23,667 nucleotides of DNA from JANQPX01 sp051010395 (GCA_051010395.1 JBPCVQ010000223.1:1-23667); one strand, 5' to 3'. Shown: positions 1-8,898, counted from the first letter of the stretch. A program made the numbers and translations. The notes: a model not told the origin generated them from the sequence alone.

Positions 1-23
1 CGACGAAGGCGTGGAGGCATCGA

Positions 24-785
24 TCAGCCTGCAGCTGGCTTCGACGACAGGTTCACCTCTTCAAGCCAACGATAGCCGCGAGCGCGCTCGGCCTTGATGC
101 AGACGAAGGTGGGGTCGATCTTCTGGATCTTCTCCCTGATCGTCTTGATATGCGCGACGATGGTATTGGGCTGAACGGTGATATTGGCAGCAGACATCAG
201 TTCCTCGATCGATCGAACACTGCCGGCATGTCTGGCGAGATCATCGAGGATCCAGAACTGGGTCAGCGATACATCCACCTGCTGGTTCTTCCAAAAGGCG
301 ACGGACAGTCGACCGTCGATCTGGAGATTGGAATGTTCCGCGATTGGCCTTTCGCGATCAGCGCCGCCGAAATCCTCACCTGCGGCCGCTTTAGTCAGTG
401 TTTCGACACGGCGGATCAGCGCGTTGATGCGTGCGACCAGATAGGCGGCGGACACCGTCTTGGTCAGATAATCATCGGCACCCAACCGAAGACCGCTGAT
501 ACGGTCGGGATCCTCATCGCGTTCGGTCAGAAAAACGATCGGCGTCGATGAACGTTGCGCCCGAAATGTCTGGCAGAGTTCAAAGCCTGCTTCATAGTCG
601 GGCCCGAGAGTGACATCGAGAATGACCACGTCGAATTTTTCACGCGCGAACGCGTCAAGCGCTTCGGCCTTGCTGGCGCAGCCCTGGACGGAAAAATGAT
701 GCGCTTCGAGAAGCGTTTCATAGTTGGCGCGCAGGATATCGATATCCTCGACCAAAAGAATGCGCTTTGCCTTGGTGTCACTCAA
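24..785 (-). CDS. OmpR-family response regulator, resembling dedicated-sortase-system regulators
   Basis: This is a two-component response regulator that probably binds DNA when phosphorylated. An N-terminal receiver domain (about residues 7-128) shows the acidic pair E13/D14, the phospho-acceptor D57 in VVILDVTLGP, T87 and the conserved K109 in GADDYLTK. A winged-helix output domain (about 155-248) ends in the typical ARGYRWLEE segment. The receiver stretch GFELCQTFRA...SGLRLGADDYLTK resembles regulators of the proteobacterial dedicated sortase system, but no sortase is visible, so that is only a likeness. The start is TTG at 785-783, because the receiver fold begins at once and no ATG precedes it; AAGG/AGAAAG lies just upstream. 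The 253-residue length is normal for an OmpR-like protein. The nearest kinase is the one at 2972-4300; pairing with it is a guess. Confidence 0.9.
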   Translation of the reverse strand: MSDTKAKRILLVEDIDILRANYETLLEAHHFSVQGCASKAEALDAFAREKFDVVILDVTLGPDYEAGFELCQTFRAQRSSTPIVFLTERDEDPDRISGLRLGADDYLTKTVSAAYLVARINALIRRVETLTKAAAGEDFGGADRERPIAEHSNLQIDGRLSVAFWKNQQVDVSLTQFWILDDLARHAGSVRSIEELMSAANITVQPNTIVAHIKTIREKIQKIDPTFVCIKAERARGYRWLEEVNLSSKPAAG

Positions 786-1073
786 TCTTTCTGGCCTTTT
801 TGAGGATTCTTTGATGTTCCCGCATGCTGCCCCGTCAATAAGGCGACGTCGATGATCATAGCTTCCATCCCGGTCCAGACCGATGATCTTTGATGAAAAA
901 GAATGAATGGGCGGTCAAGAAACACGGCAATTATCACCAGGTTTCACCATTCCCCCCTTCTTGTCATGACCGCTCATCAATCATCACGATCGGCCGATTG
1001 AGCCCCGTTCTGGGGGCGTCGAGAATTCGTGGATATACGCCAGCGAATAGCAACTACGAGGTGGCATTGCCCG
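786..1073. promoter_or_regulatory. Divergent intergenic region with a palindrome and a hairpin
   Basis: This gap between the response regulator (minus) and the LuxR-type gene (plus) must hold both promoters. It contains a perfect 10-bp palindrome ATCGGCCGAT at 989-998 and a small GC-rich hairpin (GCCCC/GGGGC arms, about 1002-1017). I could not pick out convincing -35/-10 boxes. No credible gene is seen. Confidence 0.3.
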
Positions 1074-2021
1074 ATGAAAACGAACTCGACGAACATGCCG
1101 GCTGAGCTCAACCAGCTCATCCGGACAATCTATTCAACCTCGCTCGATCCCTCGAAATGGCGGCTCGTCCTCGAAGAGTTGGACGAGCTTGTCGGATGTG
1201 ATGACGTCGAAACGCAATCCAACAACGGCAAGGCGGCAAACGAAGCCTGGTCGACGATCAAAGACCGCCTGACTCCGGACATGAAGGAGCGTCACAGGAA
1301 ACATCGTCAGGACGACGCCTTTGATTCAAGCGACCCCGACATTCGGCGGATCCTTGACGAGCATCTCCTTCAGGCCATGCAGATCACCGAGAAGATTTCG
1401 ACGATCAACCATCAGCAGCATTTGCTCCAGCAAGCGTTCGATCGCCTGTCCGACGCCATCTTCTTTCTTGGTCACGGCAACAGCATTCTCATCGCCAATC
1501 GCGCCGCCTACGCGCTGACCGAAGCTGAAGATGGTCTTCGGGCTCTGAACGGGGCGCTCACCGCCTGCAACAGCCCAACCGCGGCGAAGCTTCGCGAGCT
1601 CACGGCCAGCATTGGCGTGAGCCCGCCTGATCAGACCAAGCGGTTCGAAGCCCTACCCATCCCCAAACCATCGGGCGGCCGTCCGTTGCATCTCCTCGCC
1701 ATGCCCGCCATCGCCTCGATGGAGGAACAGTTCGGCGCTTTTCTCTCAGGCAAGCCTTCCGTCCTCCTCGTTGTCAGCGATCCCGATCAGCAGCCGGCCC
1801 CGCCTGAAGATCGTGTCCAGGCCATCTTCGGGCTGACGCCGGCCGAGGCAAGACTGGCGGCAGCGCTGGCCACGGGCATGTCGACTGCCGACTATGCGGA
1901 AAACGCTGGCATTACCGAGAACACAGCGCGCTGGACCTTGAAACAGGTCCAGGCCAAGACCGACTGCCGCCGGCAGGCGGATCTCGTCCGCTTGTTGATG
2001 GCGACGACCAGAGTTGCCTGA
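1074..2021 (+). CDS. LuxR-type helix-turn-helix transcriptional regulator
   Basis: This is a probable DNA-binding regulator of 315 residues. The C-terminus (about residues 250-312) holds a LuxR/GerE-type HTH: FGLTPAEARLAAALATGMS, then a recognition-helix region with ITENTARWTLKQVQAKT and RQADLVRLL. The middle (about 125-160) has a PAS-like stretch, DAIFFLGHGNSILIANRAA, so it may sense a small ligand. No receiver or autoinducer-binding domain is recognisable. ATG at 1074 is chosen because GAGGTGG sits at 1058-1064, 9 bases upstream. A GTG at 1029, in frame, would add 15 residues but lacks a clear ribosome site. The gene converges on the SnoaL-like gene with a strong hairpin between them. Its target is unknown. 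Confidence 0.82.
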   Translation: MKTNSTNMPAELNQLIRTIYSTSLDPSKWRLVLEELDELVGCDDVETQSNNGKAANEAWSTIKDRLTPDMKERHRKHRQDDAFDSSDPDIRRILDEHLLQAMQITEKISTINHQQHLLQQAFDRLSDAIFFLGHGNSILIANRAAYALTEAEDGLRALNGALTACNSPTAAKLRELTASIGVSPPDQTKRFEALPIPKPSGGRPLHLLAMPAIASMEEQFGAFLSGKPSVLLVVSDPDQQPAPPEDRVQAIFGLTPAEARLAAALATGMSTADYAENAGITENTARWTLKQVQAKTDCRRQADLVRLLMATTRVA

Positions 2022-2032
2022 GAGGACGAGAA

Positions 2033-2066
2033 CGCAGACGGCCAAGGCGTGAGCCGGCCGTCTGCG
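2033..2066. terminator. Bidirectional hairpin between convergent genes
   Basis: The arms CGCAGACGGCC (2033-2043) and GGCCGTCTGCG (2056-2066) pair perfectly over 11 bp around a 12-base loop, and GGC/GCC inside the loop can extend the stem. It lies between the stop codons of two convergent genes (2021 plus, 2093 minus). There is no strong U-tract on either side, so termination efficiency is uncertain. Confidence 0.6.
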
Positions 2067-2092
2067 ATCGTCCATTGTCACCGGCAGCCGGT

Positions 2093-2560
2093 TTATTGAC
2101 AGCCGGCGAGATCGACCTCGACATCCTGCCAGGCCAGGAGCTGCAATCCCCAGCTGCTTTCCGCCGGCGCCCAGGTCATCATATAGGACCCGGCATAGCA
2201 GCTGCCGTCATCAGCGCCGGCCGTCACCGCGAAATCGCCGCGCTCGACCACGCGCCCATCCTTGCCGGTGAGCTCCGAGCTCTTATCGAGCTTCACGAAC
2301 TTAACGTTCCACTGATCCTCAGCACCAATGGTCGACGAAAAGCGCTCGACGATGGCGTCCCGCCCCACAAACGCCTCTTCACCGCTGGCACGATGGAAAA
2401 CGCTGTCCTCGGTCAGCACCGACTTCACCGCATCCCAGTCGCGATTGTTGAAGGCGTCCATGAAGGTGTCATGGGACTTCGCGGCGTCGAAATCACCGGC
2501 ATGCGCAGTGAAGGCCGTCATGGTCAGAGCGCAGGCCATGGCAAAACGATATCCGAACAT
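2093..2560 (-). CDS. Secreted SnoaL/DUF4440-like NTF2-fold protein
   Basis: This is a small exported protein of 155 residues. Residues 1-21 look like a Sec signal peptide with cleavage after a THA-like AHA motif (AFTAHAG). The mature part has the NTF2/SnoaL pattern: FMDAFNNRDWDAVKSVLTED, a GRDAIVERF helix, then beta strands ending in WGLQLLAWQDVEVD. Proteins of this fold include both small enzymes and binding proteins, so no reaction is assigned. Two cysteines remain in the mature protein (in GSCYAG and at the C-terminus) and could pair in the periplasm. ATG at 2560 is preferred over the in-frame ATG at 2572, because GGAGAA lies between them, 4 bases before 2560. Confidence 0.72.
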   Translation of the reverse strand: MFGYRFAMACALTMTAFTAHAGDFDAAKSHDTFMDAFNNRDWDAVKSVLTEDSVFHRASGEEAFVGRDAIVERFSSTIGAEDQWNVKFVKLDKSSELTGKDGRVVERGDFAVTAGADDGSCYAGSYMMTWAPAESSWGLQLLAWQDVEVDLAGCQ

Positions 2561-2971
2561 AGGCTTCTCCATTCAATATCTGATCTTCATGCTGCAGGCG
2601 GCGTTGTCGTTCATCGGGTCCACAAAACGCAATCCGACCTTTTCATCGAACGGCAGCGCGATGCGCCTTGTCTTCTTACTCGTAGGCTGGATCATCGATC
2701 CCCCGCACCACCCATTTGGGCGGTCGGTTCGGGAAGCCTTCAGACGGCCGTGGTGGGGCACGCTTCCTTGATCCAAGGTTGCCTGTGATCTGGCGACACC
2801 ATAAAGTTTCGAACCAGAGCGCGTCCGACACTTTCGTTATCGATTGCCCCAGCGATGCTTTCTGGTTTGGAAACAAAGCAACCAGCCATCCAAGCGGATC
2901 CTGACGTGCGACCTCTTGATCACGCCGCTTCACCGGATGGCATCGCAGCACCTCGCCGGTCATCGGATCAA
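2561..2971. other. Intergenic region upstream of the histidine kinase
   Basis: This stretch separates the divergent SnoaL-like and kinase genes. Several frames are open across it, including a 120-residue minus-strand frame at 2676-3038, but none shows a recognisable domain, and that frame runs into the kinase. An in-frame ATG for the kinase exists at 2855. A weak promoter-like pair (TTGCCT near 2779, CATAAA near 2800) is spaced only 15 bp. Nothing firmer is seen. Confidence 0.3.
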
Positions 2972-4300
2972 ATGGGCACCCTGTTGGAATTCCAGGATCA
3001 TGCCCTGGAGCAGGAATTTCGAACGCAGTTCGTCGCAAGCCAGCTCAAGCATATTCGCATAGCGGTTATTGCCGCCGTTTTTCTTATGTACGGTTTTGGC
3101 ATTATCGATGCGATTCTCTATGGAGATGAGATCAATCATCTCCGAGTTTGGTCGACGCGACTTCTGTTTTTTACGCCAATGGCGATAGCCTTCATCATTT
3201 TCACCCACAAAGACCTCTATATCGAAAACGCTCAGCTCATCGGTGTTTCCTGCGTGATTATTGTCGGTTTGACCTGGACTCTCATGATTTCGGACGGTGT
3301 GCATCGATCAATGTTCCTCATGCCGAACCTTGTCGAATCAGCGCTCTACTCTCTCTTCTTTATGGGGCTGACGCTCAGGTTCTCGATTCCAGCCACGATC
3401 TTTCTCTGCGTCCTATATTCGATCGTTCTGTATCATCTCGACGTTTCCAGCAAAATGAACGTCGCCATCGCGTTTTCTGTTTTCGGCATTCTCGGCCTCA
3501 TGACGCTATGCGCCTATCAGCGCGAAACAGTCGCGCGAACGCTTTTCATCAAGAACAAAGACGAACAGCAGGCCGCCCGCCGGCATATCCAGGAAAACCA
3601 GCGGGATCTCGAATGGCTGCGCGGCCTTGCCGCCTTCTTGCGCCATGAAGTGCGTCAGCCCGTAGCACTGGTCAGCTCCAGCCTGGATATCATGCAGCTT
3701 GATCAGCCCGGCAAGGACATCACGTATCACATCAAGAACGCGGAAACCGGCGTTCGTCATGTCTGGAACCTGATCGATCGAGCCACGAGGGCGACGGATG
3801 TGGAGGCGTTCGTCCGACAAAGCCAGGCCCGAAGGACCGATGTGGGAACCTTGGTCAGCAGGCTGGTGGAGGAGTTCGGGCAGACATTCAGCGGCGTCCG
3901 CTTTGCCTATGAGGAGTCCCGGGGTGACACGATCATGCTGCAAATCGATCCTGATCTCTTCAAGGAAGCCGTCGGCAACCTCCTGAACAATGCGGCCTCC
4001 TTCGCTGATGACGGAAGCGAGGTGAAGATTACGATAGGCAAAGACGCCGATGCTGTCGTCACGACCATCTCGAACAAGGGCCCCATTATTGACGATGATA
4101 TCGAAAGCCTTTTCAGCCCCTTCAGATCGACACGCACCGGCGCCAACGATGACCATCAGGGGCTTGGCCTCTATCTCGTTCGGCTTGTCGCGCAACATTA
4201 CGGCGGTGCTGCGAATTTGAAGAACCTGGACGATCGAAGCGGTGTTGTCGCCTCAATCAGCATTCCGATCAGGGCGCCCGCCAGAGTTCGGCAAGCTTGA
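2972..4300 (+). CDS. Six-TM sensor histidine kinase
   Basis: This is a membrane sensor kinase of about 442 residues. The N-terminal part has about six hydrophobic helices (for example IRIAVIAAVFLMYGFGIIDA, LLFFTPMAIAFIIFT, IGVSCVIIVGLTWTLMI, MNVAIAFSVFGILGLMTL) with very short loops, so any signal is likely sensed within or near the membrane. A helical linker leads to the H-box, FLRHEVRQPVALVSSS, with phospho-acceptor H225. The ATPase part has an N-box (EAVGNLLNNAASFADDG), a degenerate G1 region (NKGPIIDDDIESLFSPF) and a clear G2 box (HQGLGLYLVRLVAQHYGG). Start choice is weak: ATG 2972 has GGA about 5 bases upstream, while ATG 2855 would add 39 hydrophilic residues. The response regulator at 24-785 is the only candidate partner in view. 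It converges on MarR, with a short GCAGG/CCTGC hairpin at 4347-4361 between them. Confidence 0.88.
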   Translation: MGTLLEFQDHALEQEFRTQFVASQLKHIRIAVIAAVFLMYGFGIIDAILYGDEINHLRVWSTRLLFFTPMAIAFIIFTHKDLYIENAQLIGVSCVIIVGLTWTLMISDGVHRSMFLMPNLVESALYSLFFMGLTLRFSIPATIFLCVLYSIVLYHLDVSSKMNVAIAFSVFGILGLMTLCAYQRETVARTLFIKNKDEQQAARRHIQENQRDLEWLRGLAAFLRHEVRQPVALVSSSLDIMQLDQPGKDITYHIKNAETGVRHVWNLIDRATRATDVEAFVRQSQARRTDVGTLVSRLVEEFGQTFSGVRFAYEESRGDTIMLQIDPDLFKEAVGNLLNNAASFADDGSEVKITIGKDADAVVTTISNKGPIIDDDIESLFSPFRSTRTGANDDHQGLGLYLVRLVAQHYGGAANLKNLDDRSGVVASISIPIRAPARVRQA

Positions 4301-4361
4301 TGCACAGATTACGTTCGGGTTGATCGTCGTCTCTGAGACCAAGCCGGCAGGTCACGCCTGC

Positions 4362-4871
4362 TCAGGCCGATTTGACCCTTCGCTTTTCTTCCTTTGGCCC
4401 GTTGCGTTGTGGGGCTCTGCTGGCTTCGTTGTTGCCTTCAATGACCTTGCTCATCAACACCATCAGCCGATCATACTCCTGGTCATCGAGAGGCGCCATC
4501 AGGCGACGCTGAGCCTTGATCATCTGGGGCTGCATCCGGTCGACCACCTCTTGGCCGCTCGTTGTAATACGCGCCAGCTTGGCGCGGCGGTCTTTGACAA
4601 CCTTGGGGCGTTCGATAAGGCCGCGTTTTTCCAGACGCCGGATCACATCGGCAGCGTTATTGCGATCGATGGCGAGCTGCCCCGCGATCGTAACCTGATC
4701 GAGCGCCTCGCCGTGATAGAGCACGGTGAGCACGCCGAACTGAACGGGCGTGAGGTTATGCTCGCGGCATTCTTCGAGAAAAAGGGCGACATGGATTTGA
4801 TGCAGGCGTCTGATCAGGTATCCGGGCCGGCTGCCCAGGTCCCGAAAATCTGCTTGCCTGTTGTCGCTCAT
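4362..4871 (-). CDS. MarR-family transcriptional regulator
   Basis: This is a winged-helix repressor-type protein of about 169 residues, likely acting as a dimer that responds to a small aromatic or acyl ligand. The MarR core is clear: YLIRRLHQIHVALFLEECRE, LTPVQFGVLTVLYHG, then the recognition helix region AIDRNNAADVIRRLEKRGLI and a wing with KDRRAKLARITTSG. The C-terminal helix contains RLMAPLDDQEYDRLMVLMSK, and the tail is basic. ATG at 4871 is favoured because GGGGGAG lies 10-12 bases upstream; ATGs at 4892 and 4898, in frame, lack a ribosome site. The gene is divergent from hyuA, whose promoter overlaps a palindrome at 5048-5069, so it is the natural candidate to control that operon and itself. 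Confidence 0.9.
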   Translation of the reverse strand: MSDNRQADFRDLGSRPGYLIRRLHQIHVALFLEECREHNLTPVQFGVLTVLYHGEALDQVTIAGQLAIDRNNAADVIRRLEKRGLIERPKVVKDRRAKLARITTSGQEVVDRMQPQMIKAQRRLMAPLDDQEYDRLMVLMSKVIEGNNEASRAPQRNGPKEEKRRVKSA

Positions 4872-5034
4872 TTCCCTGCGGCTCTCCCCCATGGACATAA
4901 CGCGCGGCCACCGTATCCCAAGGGTCTGGAATGCGCCAGATTACTAAGCTGCACGGTCGACGGCGTGGTCGCGTGATGCGTCGGCCTTGCCTGGCAACAT
5001 CCTTCCAGGTGCAGAGATCGCGCCCTCTCCGTCG

Positions 5035-5062
5035 TTGACTTGGATCATTTCCGTAGTACACT
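5035..5062 (+). promoter_or_regulatory. Predicted sigma70-type promoter of the hyuA operon
   Basis: TTGACT at 5035-5040 and TACACT at 5057-5062 form a -35/-10 pair with a 16-bp spacer, about 80 bases before the hyuA start. The -10 half lies inside the palindrome at 5048-5069. This is by inspection only. Confidence 0.5.
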
Positions 5063-5069
5063 ACGTAAA
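5048..5069. promoter_or_regulatory. Palindromic operator, probably for the divergent MarR protein
   Basis: The 22-bp element has outer TTT/AAA and inner CGTAGT/ACTACG arms around a 2-bp centre, with one unpaired position per arm. It overlaps the predicted -10 box of the hyuA promoter, as expected for a repressor site. The size and dyad symmetry fit MarR-family operators. Assignment to the neighbouring MarR gene is inference from position. Confidence 0.55.
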
Positions 5070-5143
5070 CTCGCAACCTTCCTTTTGCAAGCGTTGCGTG
5101 CGAAGCGCCGCACCCATGCGGCGATCATATCAGGGGGTCGTCA

Positions 5144-7213
5144 ATGGGCTGGACAATCGGGGTCGATGTGGGCGGGACCTTCACCGACTTCTATGCCGCC
5201 GACGACCAGGGTGCGATTTGCGTTCACAAGACGTCGTCGACACCCGCCAACCCGGCCGAGGCGATCCTGAACGGTCTGAGGGCGCTTTGCGAGAAGAACG
5301 CGATCCCGCTGGATCGGATCGATCGCGTGTCCCACGGCACCACCGTCTGCACCAATGCGCTGATCCAGCGAAGCGGCACCGGCGTGGCGCTGGTGACCAC
5401 GAAAGGGTTTCGGGACCTTCTAGAAATCGGCCGGCAAACACGGCCGCATATGTATGACCTGCAAAAGGATCATCCCGCACCACTGGCCGACCGCGAGCAC
5501 CGCTTCGAGCTGGACGAGCGCATCGGTGCGGCGGGCGAGGTGGTGCGCGCACCTGATGACGCCGATATCGAGGCCGTCATCGACGCGGTCCTCGCCAGCC
5601 GCACGAAAGCCTGTGCGGTCGGCTTCCTCTTCGCGTTTCGCAATCCCGAGCACGAACAGCAGTTCGCAGCAGCGTTCAGAGCCCGAGCACCGGAGGTCAA
5701 GGTCTCGCTCTCGAGCGAGGTTCAGCCAGAGTTCCGGGAATATGAGCGCCTGTCGACCACCGTCCTGAACGCCTATCTGCAGCCGATCATGTCGCACTAT
5801 ATGGAGACGCTGGTGACGGGCGTGGAAGAGAGTGCCCGTCATGCCAGCCTCGGCATCAATCAGTCGAGCGGCGGCTTGATGTCGCCTGAGCGAGCGCACG
5901 ATTTGCCCGTGCGCACCGCCCTTTCTGGCCCCGCCGCCGGCGCGGTCGGTGCCGCCTATGTGGCGCGCCAGACCGGGCGGCGGAACGTCATCACCCTCGA
6001 CATGGGCGGCACCAGCGCCGACGTGGCCCTGATCCGCGATTTCGACGTCGACCTCGCCTTCGATCGCGATGTGGCCGGCTTTCCGATCCGCATGCCCTGC
6101 GTCGATGTCGAGACCGTGGGCGCAGGCGGCGGCTCGATCGCCTGGTTCGACCGGGACGGTCTCTTGAAGGTCGGCCCGATCAGCGCAGGCGCGTTTCCGG
6201 GCCCGGCCTGCTACGGCAAGGGTGGCGAACGGCCGACGGTCACCGATGCCAATCTCCTGCTCGACCGCTTGTCGGCGCGCGGGCTCCTGGACGGCGACAT
6301 GGGGCTCGATCCGGCTTTGTCGAGGAAAGCCTATCAGCCGCTGGCCGACCGGCTGGGCTTCGACGTCGAGCGCACGGCCCATGGCGTGCTCGGCATCGTC
6401 GTCGCCAATATGGTGCGCACGATCCGCACGATTTCGGTCGAGCGCGGCCACGATCCGCGCGATTTCGTGTTGATGCCGTTCGGCGGCGCCGGGCCGCTGC
6501 ATGCGCGCGACGTCGCCATCAGTCTCGGGATCGGTGAAATGATCGTGCCGGCGGCGCCAGGCATCGTCTGCGCGCAGGGGCTTTTGGTGTCGGATCTGAA
6601 GGAGGACTTCGTCGCCAGCCGCCGCATTCCGGTTTCCGACGATGGTATTGCCGAGATCTGCGGCCTGGTCGAAGCGCTCAACGCCGAGGCCCTGGCCTGG
6701 TTCGAGGCGGAGGCCGCCCCTCCGGAAGGACGCCGGGTCGAGCTGGTGCTTGACGCCCGCTATGTCGGCCAGAATTTCGAGCTTGCCATGCCTGTTGCCG
6801 AAGCGCGGTCACTCGGCCGCAACGATATCCCCGATGCCGCAGCCCTGCACCGGAAGTTCTGTGAAGCCCATGAGAGGGCCTATGGCTATGCGAGCGCCGG
6901 CGATCCGGTCGAGATCGTCAATCTCAGGCTGACCGCCAGGGCGAAACTTCACGAGTTCGAGGACGGGCCTGCCGCCTCCGGCGATCCGGGCAGACCGAAA
7001 CCGCGCGAGGCGCGCGAGGTCTTTTTCGAGGCCGAAGCGCCGGTCGCGGCCGACATCTACGACCGCGCGGCACTGCTGCCGGGCCAACGCCTTCATGGCC
7101 CCGCGATCGTCGAGCAGCTGGATACGACCACGCCTGTCTATCCCGGCGACATCGCCGAGGTCACCGTCGACGGGCATCTGATCATCCATATCGGCGCGGA
7201 GGGCGGGCATTGA
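5144..7213 (+). CDS. Hydantoinase/oxoprolinase-family subunit A (HyuA-like)
   Basis: This is the ATP-dependent subunit of a hydantoinase/oxoprolinase/caprolactamase-like enzyme; the family uses ATP to activate and open cyclic amides, and related carboxylases act on ketones. The actin-like ATPase motifs are intact: DVGGTFTD at residues 8-15, SHGTTVCTNALIQ from residue 63, DMGGTSADVAL at 286-296, GAGGGSIAWF, and FGGAGPLHA from residue 446. The 689-residue length is usual for a separate A subunit. ATG 5144 has GGGGG at 5133-5137. It is the first gene of an operon with hyuB, an LLM oxidoreductase and an AMP ligase, facing a MarR gene. The exact substrate (hydantoin, lactam, 5-oxoproline or other) cannot be read from sequence. 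Confidence 0.93.
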   Translation: MGWTIGVDVGGTFTDFYAADDQGAICVHKTSSTPANPAEAILNGLRALCEKNAIPLDRIDRVSHGTTVCTNALIQRSGTGVALVTTKGFRDLLEIGRQTRPHMYDLQKDHPAPLADREHRFELDERIGAAGEVVRAPDDADIEAVIDAVLASRTKACAVGFLFAFRNPEHEQQFAAAFRARAPEVKVSLSSEVQPEFREYERLSTTVLNAYLQPIMSHYMETLVTGVEESARHASLGINQSSGGLMSPERAHDLPVRTALSGPAAGAVGAAYVARQTGRRNVITLDMGGTSADVALIRDFDVDLAFDRDVAGFPIRMPCVDVETVGAGGGSIAWFDRDGLLKVGPISAGAFPGPACYGKGGERPTVTDANLLLDRLSARGLLDGDMGLDPALSRKAYQPLADRLGFDVERTAHGVLGIVVANMVRTIRTISVERGHDPRDFVLMPFGGAGPLHARDVAISLGIGEMIVPAAPGIVCAQGLLVSDLKEDFVASRRIPVSDDGIAEICGLVEALNAEALAWFEAEAAPPEGRRVELVLDARYVGQNFELAMPVAEARSLGRNDIPDAAALHRKFCEAHERAYGYASAGDPVEIVNLRLTARAKLHEFEDGPAASGDPGRPKPREAREVFFEAEAPVAADIYDRAALLPGQRLHGPAIVEQLDTTTPVYPGDIAEVTVDGHLIIHIGAEGGH

Positions 7214-8889
7214 GCGAAACAATGAAAAAGCTCGACCCGATCCGCCTCGAGATCATTGCCAACGGGCTGCGCTCGATCGCGGATGAATGTTTTGCCGCCC
7301 TGATGCGCGCGTCTTTTTCGACCAACATCAAGGAGCGCAAGGATCACTCGATCGCCATCGTCGACAAGACCGGAAGGCTGGTGGTGCAGGCTGCCCTGAC
7401 CCTGCCGATCCATATCGCCTCGATGGGCGGTCTGATGCGCTGCCTCCTGGAAAAATACGAGGGCGACATCAATGAGGGCGACGTCTTCGTCGCCAATGAC
7501 CCGCACACCGCGGGCGGGACGCATCTGCCGGACATCAATTACGCGCAGCCGGTCTTCGTCGATGGCGAGCTGGTGGCCTTCATCTGCAACATCGCCCACC
7601 ACGCGGATGTCGGCGGCATGGTGCCGGGCTCGATGGCGGGCGGCATGTCGGAGATCTACCAGGAGGGCCTGCGCCTGCCGGTGGTCAAGCTGTTCCGCAA
7701 GGGAGAGCTGCAGTCCGACATCATGGACATCATGCTTTTGAACGTGCGCGTGCCCGAAGAGCGCCGCGGCGATCACAACGCGCAAATCGCCGCCTGCAGG
7801 CTCGGCGAACGCCGTTTTCGGGAAATCATCGACACCCATGGCCTTCCTGACATTCTCGAAGCCTTCGGGGAGATCATCGCGCGAACGGCGATGCGCTTTC
7901 GCCAGGCGATCGCCGATATTCCTGATGGTGTCTACGAGTTCAGTGACTTCATGGATGGCGACGGCATCGCGACCCACGATATCCCGATCTGTCTCGAGCT
8001 GGTGGTCGATGGCGACCGCATCCATCTCGATTTCGCCGGCACCAGCCCGCAGGTCACGGGCAATATCAACACCACGCTGAATGCCGTGCAGGCGAGCGTC
8101 GGCTATGCGCTGATCGCAGCGCTGGATTCGGATCTTCCCAGCAATCAGGGCGTTCTGGATGTCATCGAGATCAGCATCGAGCCGGGCTTACTGCTGAGTT
8201 CGGTCTTTCCAGCACCGGTCGCAGCGCGCGCCCATGCCTGTCAGCGCGTCATCGACGTGGTTCTGGGCGCATTGTCGAAGGCGCTGCCGGAGAAGGTGAT
8301 CGCCGCGGCGAACGGAGCCAACACCACCGCGGTCTTTTCCGGCGTCGATCCGCGCAGCGGAAAGCCCTATCTCTACCTCGAAACGCTAGGCGGCGGCATG
8401 GGCGCGCGCGCGACCAAGGACGGCAAGGACGGGGTCCAGGTGGGCATCACCAACACCTCGAACCTGCCGGTGGAAAGCATCGAGCAGGAATATCCTCTGC
8501 GTGTCGAGGAATACAGCCTGGTCGAGGACAGCGGTGGTGCCGGCAGGTGTCGCGGCGGCATGGGGCTGCGCCGGGTGGTGACGCCGGTCGATCACCGTTG
8601 TGTCTTCAACGGTGCTGGCGAGCGCTTCCGCCATCAGCCCTGGGGTCTGTTTGGCGGCGAGCCCGGCAAGTCGGGACAGTTTCTGATCCGGGACCTGGAG
8701 GGCGAACGTCGGCTGAGCGACAAGCCGGACGAGGTGCCCCTTGGACCCGAAGCCCGGATCATCATCGAAACTCCCGGCGCCGGGGGATATGGAGCCCCTG
8801 ATGATCGAGATGCCGAAGCGGTTGCTCGCGATCGCGACAGCGGCAAATTCTCCGCCCCCTATCTCGCGCGCCACTATGACGACTCCTAG
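7210..8889 (+). CDS. Hydantoinase/oxoprolinase-family subunit B (HyuB-like)
   Basis: This is the partner subunit of HyuA, 559 residues, of normal length for the family. It carries the conserved NDPHTAGGTHLPD block at residues 96-108 and HHADVGG at 130-136, whose His and Asp residues are likely metal or substrate ligands. Later blocks include TLGGGMGAR and the glycine-rich end ETPGAGGYGAP typical of HyuB. The start is TTG at 7210: GGAGGG at 7198-7203 lies 6 bases upstream, and TTGA overlaps the hyuA stop by 4 bases, indicating translational coupling. The in-frame ATG at 7222 has no ribosome site as good. The tight overlap argues that A and B form one complex in the cytoplasm. Confidence 0.93.
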   Translation: MSETMKKLDPIRLEIIANGLRSIADECFAALMRASFSTNIKERKDHSIAIVDKTGRLVVQAALTLPIHIASMGGLMRCLLEKYEGDINEGDVFVANDPHTAGGTHLPDINYAQPVFVDGELVAFICNIAHHADVGGMVPGSMAGGMSEIYQEGLRLPVVKLFRKGELQSDIMDIMLLNVRVPEERRGDHNAQIAACRLGERRFREIIDTHGLPDILEAFGEIIARTAMRFRQAIADIPDGVYEFSDFMDGDGIATHDIPICLELVVDGDRIHLDFAGTSPQVTGNINTTLNAVQASVGYALIAALDSDLPSNQGVLDVIEISIEPGLLLSSVFPAPVAARAHACQRVIDVVLGALSKALPEKVIAAANGANTTAVFSGVDPRSGKPYLYLETLGGGMGARATKDGKDGVQVGITNTSNLPVESIEQEYPLRVEEYSLVEDSGGAGRCRGGMGLRRVVTPVDHRCVFNGAGERFRHQPWGLFGGEPGKSGQFLIRDLEGERRLSDKPDEVPLGPEARIIIETPGAGGYGAPDDRDAEAVARDRDSGKFSAPYLARHYDDS

Positions 8890-8898
8890 GAGGCCTTG

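Noticed and set aside
2676..3038. A 120-residue minus-strand frame between the SnoaL-like gene and the kinase
   Set aside because: It overlaps the kinase start, is rich in Pro/Arg/Gly as antisense frames are, and has no recognisable domain or ribosome site.
5420..6502. Long antisense frames over hyuA, cofD and fbiC (up to 411 residues)
   Set aside because: They mirror high-GC codon bias of clear plus-strand genes with intact catalytic motifs and lack domains of their own.
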